Assembly: GCA_027314825.1 (NCBI GenBank) | Contig: DAHVAB010000060.1 | Location: 1-10,134 of the forward strand | Source of the DNA: Solirubrobacterales bacterium | GTDB taxonomy: Bacteria; Actinomycetota; Thermoleophilia; Solirubrobacterales; Solirubrobacteraceae | Length of the DNA: 10,134 nucleotides | Direction: 5' to 3' | In this document: positions 1 to 5,840 of the stretch, piece after piece | Numbering within the stretch: position 1 is the stretch's first letter | Layout: each line of letters begins with the position of its first letter | Made by a program: the position numbers and the translations under genes | Notes under the pieces: model-generated | Told to the model about the DNA's origin: nothing | The model's database searches: none | What the model saw: the letters and a program-made list of their open reading frames with translations, nothing else

Positions 1-105
1 GCCGTCGAGCGGATGCTGGCGATGCTCGAGCCGATGGTGGAGCGCGTCACGCTCGCCGCCGCGCCCCCCGGCGCCCTCACCATGCCGCCGCTCGAGCTGC
101 ACTAG
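1..105 (+). CDS. C-terminal end of an unrecognised protein (5' end outside window)
   Basis: Frame 1 is open from the first base to a TAG stop and encodes 34 residues ending in PPLELH. Every one of the 34 sense codons ends in G or C, as expected for a real gene in this GC-rich DNA, so I take it as coding. The visible part starts with an amphipathic stretch (AVERMLAMLEPMVERV) followed by a short Ala/Pro-rich tail. I do not recognise the family from this fragment and assign no function. The next gene on the same strand begins 176 bp later behind its own regulatory box, so the two are probably transcribed separately. Confidence 0.6.
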   Translation, partial: AVERMLAMLEPMVERVTLAAAPPGALTMPPLELH

Positions 106-203
106 GGGCGGCGGCGCGACAGCGCCCGGTTGACGATGTTCGGCGTCATCGCCGTTTCTCTCCCGGGACACGTTCGCTCCTGCGTGGCGCCTCCGACCGC
201 TCC

Positions 204-217
204 TTGACCTGGATCAA
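204..217 (+). promoter_or_regulatory. FNR/FixK/DNR-type binding site upstream of the Spy-like gene
   Basis: TTGACCTGGATCAA matches the FNR-family consensus TTGAT-N4-ATCAA at 9 of 10 specified bases, and the flanking C and G extend the dyad (CTTGA-N6-TCAAG). Its centre (210.5) lies 71 bp before the ATG at 282. If the site acted as a class II activator site (centre at -41.5), transcription would start near 252. The hexamer GATGAT at 240-245 then falls where a -10 box should be. The match is seen directly; the regulator and oxygen or nitric oxide control are inferred from the FNR/CRP family. Confidence 0.6.
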
Positions 218-281
218 GGTACGAGCGGCGGCAAGAGGGGATGATGCCGTCCATCCTCTCGCCACCGAAGGAGTACGAGAC

Positions 282-854
282 ATGAGATCGATCAGGATCT
301 TCGCTGCCGCCGCGGCGCTCGTGATGGCCGGAGCGACAATCGGCAGCGCCGGCGCCCAGGACCAGACGCCGCAGCAGAGCCCGTCGCCGGGATCGATGAT
401 GGGGAACGGTCCCCGTGGCATGATGGGCTATGGGCCGATGGGCCCCGGCATGATGGGCGGCGACGGCATGGGGCCGTCATGGATGATGGGCGGCGGCGGT
501 TCGCGCCAGGCGATGTGCAGCGCGATGGCCGGCCACATCGACGGCCGTCTCGCCTATCTCAAGGCGGAGCTGAAGATCACCGCGGCGCAGGAGCCGCTAT
601 GGACCTCCTACGCCGCCGCCGCGCGCGACAACGCGAAGACGATGCTCGCGCATTGCACCGCGATGATGAGCCGGCGCGGCGCGGCGACCGTGAGCCTGCC
701 GGATCGGCTGGAGCAGCACGAACAGCTCATGGCCGCGCGGCTCGAGGCGTTGCGCGCCATGAACAAGACGCTGAAGCCGCTCTATGCCGCCTTGAGCGAC
801 GCGCAAAAGCAAGCCGCGGACCAGCTCTTCTGGGGCCCGATGGGCATGATGTGA
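282..854 (+). CDS. Spy/CpxP family (LTXXQ motif) exported protein with Met/Gly-rich segment
   Basis: This encodes 190 residues. AAGGAG at 268-273 lies 8 nt before the ATG and fixes the start. The N terminus is a signal peptide (MRSIRIF, then an Ala-rich core, likely cut after AGA at residue 25), so the protein is exported to the periplasm or cell surface. Residues about 38-72 are a low-complexity stretch with repeated MMG, a potential soft-metal ligand set. The remainder is helical and carries two LTXXQ-like motifs, ITAAQ (99-103) and LSDAQ (171-175), the hallmark of Spy/CpxP. Cys79 and Cys125 could form a disulfide. Members of this family are periplasmic chaperones or stress and metal sensors. 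The FNR-type box upstream suggests induction at low oxygen. A periplasmic chaperone is unexpected if the host is a monoderm actinobacterium. Family assignment is good; the specific function is unknown. Confidence 0.85.
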   Translation: MRSIRIFAAAAALVMAGATIGSAGAQDQTPQQSPSPGSMMGNGPRGMMGYGPMGPGMMGGDGMGPSWMMGGGGSRQAMCSAMAGHIDGRLAYLKAELKITAAQEPLWTSYAAAARDNAKTMLAHCTAMMSRRGAATVSLPDRLEQHEQLMAARLEALRAMNKTLKPLYAALSDAQKQAADQLFWGPMGMM

Positions 855-872
855 CGGAAGCCGGATCTTCCG
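855..872 (+). terminator. Hairpin directly after the Spy-like gene stop codon
   Basis: CGGAAG (855-860) and CTTCCG (867-872) form a perfect 6-bp stem with a 6-nt loop, starting at the base after the TGA stop. No T-run follows, so it is only a weak candidate for an intrinsic terminator or mRNA 3'-end stabiliser between two convergent genes. Confidence 0.3.
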
Positions 873-913
873 GCGGCGCCGCCCGCGCGTCTTCCGGCGG
901 CGCCGCCCGCGCG
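866..913. repeat. Two tandem copies of a 24-bp unit in the convergent spacer
   Basis: Positions 866-889 and 890-913 are identical 24-bp units beginning TCTTCCGG. Each contains the 12-bp palindrome GGCGGCGCCGCC (872-883 and 896-907). The copies lie in the 111-bp gap between the convergent stops of the Spy-like gene and the acyl-CoA dehydrogenase gene. The palindromes could form strong RNA hairpins in either direction and so act as a bidirectional transcription barrier. Replication slippage could also explain the duplication. Confidence 0.8.
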
Positions 914-965
914 CCGGCCGCGCCAGCCCGGACCGAGCGGCCGGGGCGGCGCGTCGGCGGACGGG

Positions 966-2171
<1,206 letters not shown>

Positions 2172-2222
2172 CGACAGTCGCGAGAGTACAGACAGCTGGG
2201 GACGGGAGACGATTTTCTGTGA

Positions 2223-2246
2223 GGGATGGTCCTGCCGGACCATCCC
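2223..2246. repeat. Perfect 10-bp inverted repeat between tetR and the acyl-CoA dehydrogenase gene
   Basis: GGGATGGTCC (2223-2232) and GGACCATCCC (2237-2246) are perfect reverse complements separated by TGCC. The element lies 52 bp upstream of the acyl-CoA dehydrogenase ATG and 39 bp downstream of the tetR stop. No T-run follows on either strand, so it does not look like an intrinsic terminator. It could be an operator for a dimeric regulator, including the adjacent TetR protein, or an mRNA hairpin that sets relative expression of the two genes. Confidence 0.7.
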
Positions 2247-2284
2247 GCGGGGTCGCGTCGTGGGGGAGTCGCGCCTGCGCGCGA

Positions 2285-3010
2285 TCAGGCGCCGGCCGGC
2301 GCCACCGCGCGCTCGATGAACGGCCCGAGCAGCCGCACGGCGTCCTGGGCCGCCTGCCGCGGGCGCCCGGCCGGCACGGTCACGTAGCTGATCGCGAGGC
2401 GCACGATCGCCGCCGCCAGCAGGCTCGCGTCATCGCGGCTGACCTGTGGCCAGCCCGTGAGCATCGCCTCCGCGAGCCGGTCGGAGGCCCAGTCGAGCAC
2501 CGGCCCGCTCTGGGTGGTCAGCAGCGGCAGCAGCCCGCCGGTACCGTCGTCGCGTCTGAGCATGCCGATCAGCGGGTCGTCCGCGGCTGCGGTGAGGAAG
2601 ACCTCCAGCGCGGCGGCGAGCGCGCCGCTCGGGTCCTGCCGGTTGGCCGCGATCGCACGCTCGACCGCATCCACGTAGCGCGTGCCCTCGCGGATCACGA
2701 ACGCCTGGGTGAGCTGCTCTCGGGAGCCGAGCTCGTTGTAGAGCGTCTGACGGCTGACCCCGGCCGCGCCGGCCACGTCGGCCATCGTGATCTGCGCCCA
2801 TGGCCGTCGCTCCAGCAGATCGCGCACCGCGTCGAGCAGCCTGTCGCGGAGCAGTTGCCTGGCGGCCTCCCGGTAGCTGGCCTGCTCGGGAGCGGTCTCT
2901 CGCGCCCGCGGGGGCGGCTGCTCCGCGGCCTCCCGGCGGCTGGCCTGCTCGGGAGCGGTCTCTCGCGGTCCGGCGGGTGCCGTGGGCGCCGCGGTGCCGG
3001 TCGCGCTCAC
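2285..3010 (-). CDS. TetR family transcriptional regulator (AlkX-like)
   Basis: This encodes 241 residues. The GTG start overlaps the TGA stop of the rubredoxin gene (GTGA), implying coupled translation. A Ser/Ala/Pro-rich leader (1-50) precedes a standard TetR DNA-binding domain: helix 1 RDRLLDAVRDLLERR (55-69), then ITMADVAGAAGVSRQTLYNEL (74-94) as the helix-turn-helix with YNELGS typical of the family. Residues about 105-236 form the helical ligand-binding domain. In actinobacterial alkB operons this position is held by AlkX-type repressors (described in Dietzia) that bind their own promoter and respond to fatty acids, so alkane-product-responsive repression of this operon is a reasonable inference. 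Oddity: the leader contains an in-frame duplication, RETAPEQASRREAA (16-29) and RETAPEQASYREAA (37-50). The protein is longer than a usual TetR by roughly that leader, and a later start cannot be excluded. Confidence 0.9.
   Translation of the reverse strand: MSATGTAAPTAPAGPRETAPEQASRREAAEQPPPRARETAPEQASYREAARQLLRDRLLDAVRDLLERRPWAQITMADVAGAAGVSRQTLYNELGSREQLTQAFVIREGTRYVDAVERAIAANRQDPSGALAAALEVFLTAAADDPLIGMLRRDDGTGGLLPLLTTQSGPVLDWASDRLAEAMLTGWPQVSRDDASLLAAAIVRLAISYVTVPAGRPRQAAQDAVRLLGPFIERAVAPAGA
2862..2967. repeat. In-frame 43-bp direct repeat (63-bp period) inside the tetR 5' end
   Basis: Positions 2862-2904 and 2925-2967 are 43-bp copies with two mismatches, offset by 63 bp, which is exactly 21 codons. 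The copies translate into the repeated leader motif of the TetR regulator upstream of its DNA-binding domain. The near-identity at DNA level points to a recent duplication. Confidence 0.8.
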
Positions 3011-3183
3011 CGTCCCTGCCCGTCCTCCGGCTCGAAGTCGACCTTGTCGCGGACGCCGCAGTCCGGGCAGGCCCAGTCGTCGGGGATCTCGGCGAACGGC
3101 GTGCCGGCCGGGAAGCCCTCGTGGGCGTCGCCGCGCTCCTCGTCGTAGACGTATCCGCAGGACGGGCAGAGAAAGCGGCTCAT
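3007..3183 (-). CDS. rubA: Rubredoxin of the alkane hydroxylase system
   Basis: This small gene encodes 58 residues. Two iron-binding knuckles are visible, CPSCGY (6-11) and CPDCGV (39-44), with the rubredoxin signature YVYDEERGD, GFPAGTPFAEIPDDW and the closing DFEP. The four cysteines 6, 9, 39 and 42 bind one iron. Its role would be to carry electrons from an NAD(P)H-dependent rubredoxin reductase to AlkB. The ATG overlaps the alkB stop (ATGA), and the TGA stop overlaps the tetR GTG start, so the three genes are translationally coupled. CPDCG is followed by VRDKVDF, one residue longer than the VGKxDF form I know from functional AlkG2-type rubredoxins and carrying an Arg. That resembles the AlkG1 type, which has been reported not to support alkane hydroxylation on its own. 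The rubredoxin call is certain; the subtype is from memory. Confidence 0.95.
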   Translation of the reverse strand: MSRFLCPSCGYVYDEERGDAHEGFPAGTPFAEIPDDWACPDCGVRDKVDFEPEDGQGR

Positions 3184-4394
3184 GCCGCCGCCTGCCCTGC
3201 GGAGCCGTAGCGGGCCAGCACCCTGCGCCTCGCGCGCGGGGAGATGTTGGCTCGGGTCACCTGCCCCTGGTAGTGCTCCAGGACGCGGTGGTCCATCACG
3301 CGGCGCCAGACCGGCGGGATGATCGCCAGCAGGATCATTCCGGCGTAGCCGGTCGGCAGCTGCGGCGCCTCGTCCATGTGGCGCAGCGCCTGGTAGCGGC
3401 GGGTGGGGTTGGCATGGTGGTCGGAGTGGCGCTGGAGGTGGTAGAGAAGGACGTTGGAAGCGACGTTGTTGGAGTTCCAGCTGTGCTCGGGGCGGGTGCG
3501 CTCGTAGCGGCCGTCGTCGCGCCGCTGGCGCAGCAGGCCGTAGTGCTCAAGGTAGTTGACGACCTCCAGCAGCGAGGCGCCGATGGCCGCCTGCATCAGC
3601 AGGAAGGGGAGCACGATCGGCCCGAAGGCCACAGCCAGGGCGGCGTAGAGGATGGCGGTCATCGCCCAGGCCTGCAGGATGTCGTTGTGGATGGAGATGG
3701 TGCGCTTCCCGCAGCGCCGCAGGCGCACGGCCTCCAGGTGCCAGGAGGAGCGTAGGCTGCCGATCACGGTGCGGGGCAGGAAGGCCCAGAAGCTCTCGCC
3801 GAGGCGCGCCGAGGCCGGGTCCTCCGGGGTGGCCACGCGGACGTGGTGGCCGCGGTTGTGCTCGATGTAGAAGTGGCCGTAGCCGCTCTGCGCGAGCGCC
3901 ACCTTGCTCAGCAGACGCTCCAGTTTCGCCCGCTTGTGGCCGAGCTCGTGCGCCGTGTTGATCGCGATTCCGCTGACCATCGAGACGGTCAGGGCCAGGC
4001 CGATCTCCGCGACGATGCCGAGGCTGGCAGAGCCCCACTTCCAGCAGGCGAAGACGAGTCCGGCGTACTGGAGAGGCAGGAAGACGTAGGTGCACCAGCG
4101 GTAGTAGCGGTCGCCTTCCAGCCACTTGATGACGCTGTCGGGCGGGTTGGTGGAGTCGAGGCCCCTGATCACGTCGAGCAGGGGGAAGAGGCCGAAGACG
4201 AGCACCGGCCCGAAGAACCAGAACGCGGCCACGCCGCTCGCCTGCACCAGACCCCATGCCATGAACGGCAGCAGGGGCACGATCAGCCCGAGCAGCCACG
4301 CGTAGCGCTTCGGGTCGCGCCAGTCCACCTGCTGCTCGGCGGCGCTATGCGCCCCGCCTGCGGCCAGCCCCGCCGCTTGGCCCATCGATGCCAT
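3180..4394 (-). CDS. alkB: Alkane 1-monooxygenase (membrane di-iron alkane hydroxylase)
   Basis: This encodes a 404-residue integral membrane enzyme that oxidises the terminal carbon of alkanes to 1-alkanols using O2 and electrons from rubredoxin. All family marks are present in order: HELGHK (149-154), EHNRGHH (178-184) followed by VRVATPEDPASAR, NYLEHYG (280-286, the alkane-hydroxylase-specific HYG motif), and LQRHSDHH (320-327). The histidines ligate the two irons on the cytoplasmic side. Hydrophobic segments lie near 32-50, 54-74, 102-120, 124-145, 237-258 and 259-278. Length is normal for the family. The ATG at 4394 is set by AAGGAGGA (4402-4409), 7 nt upstream. It is the first gene of the alkB-rubredoxin-tetR string and is preceded by a near-consensus promoter with an overlapping dyad, probably the TetR operator. 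Chain-length preference cannot be read from the sequence. Confidence 0.97.
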   Translation of the reverse strand: MASMGQAAGLAAGGAHSAAEQQVDWRDPKRYAWLLGLIVPLLPFMAWGLVQASGVAAFWFFGPVLVFGLFPLLDVIRGLDSTNPPDSVIKWLEGDRYYRWCTYVFLPLQYAGLVFACWKWGSASLGIVAEIGLALTVSMVSGIAINTAHELGHKRAKLERLLSKVALAQSGYGHFYIEHNRGHHVRVATPEDPASARLGESFWAFLPRTVIGSLRSSWHLEAVRLRRCGKRTISIHNDILQAWAMTAILYAALAVAFGPIVLPFLLMQAAIGASLLEVVNYLEHYGLLRQRRDDGRYERTRPEHSWNSNNVASNVLLYHLQRHSDHHANPTRRYQALRHMDEAPQLPTGYAGMILLAIIPPVWRRVMDHRVLEHYQGQVTRANISPRARRRVLARYGSAGQAAA

Positions 4395-4450
4395 TCGCTG
4401 TTCCTCCTTCTCTCCTGGCCGCCCACCCACGGGCCGACCGAACGCGACCC

Positions 4451-4479
4451 ACTCTAGACACGGAAGGCTTATGTGTCAA
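4451..4479 (-). promoter_or_regulatory. Promoter of the alkB operon (sigma-A type)
   Basis: On the minus strand, TTGACA (4479-4474) and TAGAGT (4456-4451) are separated by exactly 17 bp. The -35 box is a perfect consensus and the -10 box fits the TAnnnT pattern of actinobacterial housekeeping promoters. Transcription should start near 4444, giving a leader of about 50 nt before the alkB ATG. Confidence 0.8.
4455..4479. promoter_or_regulatory. Inverted repeat over the alkB promoter, candidate TetR operator
   Basis: GACAC (4457-4461) and GTGTC (4473-4477) form an inverted repeat with an 11-bp centre. The outer T/A pair at 4455/4479 also matches. The dyad fills the space between the -10 and -35 boxes and overlaps the -35 box, so a bound dimer would block RNA polymerase. 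Assignment to the TetR protein encoded in the same operon is inferred from position and from autoregulation in AlkX-type systems. Confidence 0.5.
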
Positions 4480-4578
4480 GCAACTCGACATCGCTGGCGT
4501 CTCTGTATGCAGGTGGCGGCTTCCTGCGCCTCCGGGTTTATCCGTGGGAGTTGTTCGGTGTGACACAGATGCCGCGAT

Positions 4579-4583
4579 AGGAG
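4579..4583 (+). promoter_or_regulatory. Shine-Dalgarno site that decides the flavoprotein start
   Basis: AGGAG lies 5 nt before an in-frame GTG (4589), 9 nt before an out-of-frame ATG (4593) and 23 nt before the in-frame ATG (4607). It favours the GTG start or coupling through the short ORF, because no good site precedes the 4607 ATG. Confidence 0.5.
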
Positions 4584-4588
4584 AAAGG

Positions 4589-5836
4589 GTGCATGGTGGC
4601 TGCAGGATGAGTGCAGAGAAGCGCATCTCGGAGCCTTCTCGCCGATCGCAAGCCGGTCGCGCAGCGGACGCTCGATTTCGCCATCCGGCGCGAGCGATCC
4701 GGGTCGTGGTGGCCGGCGGCGGCTTTGCCGCAGTGGAGGCGCTGCTCGCGCTGCGCGCGCTGCTCGGCGATCGCGCCCAGCTGACGGTGGTCGCGCCGAC
4801 GGATCGACTCGCGTGCCGGCCGGCCGCGGCCACGGAGGTGTTCGACGCCGAGCCGCCGCGAGGCTACGACCTGCCTGCGATCGCCGCGGACGTGGGGGCG
4901 CGGCTGCGCCGCGATCGTGTGCAGGCGATCGCCCCTGAGATGCACCGGGTGCGGCTTCGCTCGTTCGCCACACTGCCCTACGACGCCCTGGTGCTGGCTC
5001 TCGGAGCGCGTGCGCAGGTCGCGATCCCGGGAGCGCTGACCTTCCGCGACCAGCGCGACGTGCCGCAGATGCGCCGGCTGCTCGGCGAGCTGCGGGCGGG
5101 CGCCGTGCGCCGGATCGCCTTCGCCGTGCCGTCCGGCTGCTCCTGGCCGCTGCCCCTCTACCAGCTCGCTCTGCTGACGGCGCGCCATGCCGCGGAGCGC
5201 CGCCTGGACGCGGAGATGATCGTGGTCAGTCCGGCGCGGGCGCCGCTCGATCTCTTCGGGCCGGACTGCTCCCGTCTCGTGCGGGGTCTGCTGAGAGAGC
5301 GGGGAGTGCGGTTCATCGGCGGATCCGTGCCGGCCGAGGTGCGTCGCGGCGGCTCCCTGGCACTCCAGTTCGGCGGCACGATCGACGTCGATCGGGTCGT
5401 CGCGGCGCCGCAGCTGTGCGGTCCGCGCCTATCCGGCCTGCCCGGCCGGTGGTGGGGTTTCGTGCCGGTTGACGATCGGGGCAGGGTGGAAGGTCTCCAG
5501 GATGTTTATGCGGCCGGGGACATGACGAGCTTCCCGATCAAGGAGGCCGGCATCGCCGCTCAGCAGGCCGACGTGATCGCGCACACGATCGCCGCGGCGG
5601 CGGGCGAGCCCCGCGAGCCGATTCCGGAGGCCGCGGCGGCGGTGCACCAGCTGCACGCGCGCCTGCTTGGCGGCACCAGGCCGCTCGCGCTGCGCGGGCG
5701 CGTCGAGCGTCGCGGCGGGCGAACCCTCGGCGGTCACGCCTTCCGGGAGCCGGTGGGGCCGCTGTCCGCGCCCCCGAGACTCGGTGGGCGCTACCTGGGC
5801 GAGTATCTCGCCGGCAGCGCCCAAGTCGCCGTGTGA
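4589..5836 (+). CDS. FAD-dependent pyridine nucleotide-disulfide oxidoreductase (NDH-2/SQR-like fold)
   Basis: This encodes 415 residues from the GTG start; the ATG at 4607 gives 409 (numbering below is from that ATG). An FAD-binding Rossmann motif, VVVAGGGFAAVEAL (33-46), is followed by YDALVLALGA (125-134) and by DVYAAGDMTSFPIKEAGIAA (299-318), the second FAD-contacting motif typical of the NDH-2 and sulfide:quinone reductase superfamily. The middle section around AVPSGCSWPLPLYQLALL (173-190) replaces the usual second nucleotide-binding segment. Cysteines are at 70, 178, 221 and 271, but there is no CxxxxC redox pair of the disulfide reductase type. The donor, acceptor and membrane association are not shown; it is not an obvious rubredoxin reductase. 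It is divergent from alkB and ends 4 bp before the metal ATPase, so the latter two probably form one transcript. Confidence 0.85.
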   Translation: MHGGCRMSAEKRISEPSRRSQAGRAADARFRHPARAIRVVVAGGGFAAVEALLALRALLGDRAQLTVVAPTDRLACRPAAATEVFDAEPPRGYDLPAIAADVGARLRRDRVQAIAPEMHRVRLRSFATLPYDALVLALGARAQVAIPGALTFRDQRDVPQMRRLLGELRAGAVRRIAFAVPSGCSWPLPLYQLALLTARHAAERRLDAEMIVVSPARAPLDLFGPDCSRLVRGLLRERGVRFIGGSVPAEVRRGGSLALQFGGTIDVDRVVAAPQLCGPRLSGLPGRWWGFVPVDDRGRVEGLQDVYAAGDMTSFPIKEAGIAAQQADVIAHTIAAAAGEPREPIPEAAAAVHQLHARLLGGTRPLALRGRVERRGGRTLGGHAFREPVGPLSAPPRLGGRYLGEYLAGSAQVAV

Positions 5837-5840
5837 GCCG

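Noticed and set aside
204..281. Upstream in-frame extension of the Spy-like protein
   Set aside because: It would translate through the FNR-type box and hide the signal peptide; the ATG at 282 has a good Shine-Dalgarno site.
2172..2243. ATG at 2243 as the acyl-CoA dehydrogenase start
   Set aside because: The extra 24 residues do not resemble the family N terminus and the ATG lies inside the perfect inverted repeat.
4395..4430. Upstream GTG start for alkB at 4430
   Set aside because: It would translate through the strong AAGGAGGA site, which is well placed for the ATG at 4394.
4589..5836. Flavoprotein as the rubredoxin reductase of the alkane system
   Set aside because: It is divergent from alkB and resembles the NDH-2/SQR branch rather than AlkT-type reductases; kept only as a weak possibility.
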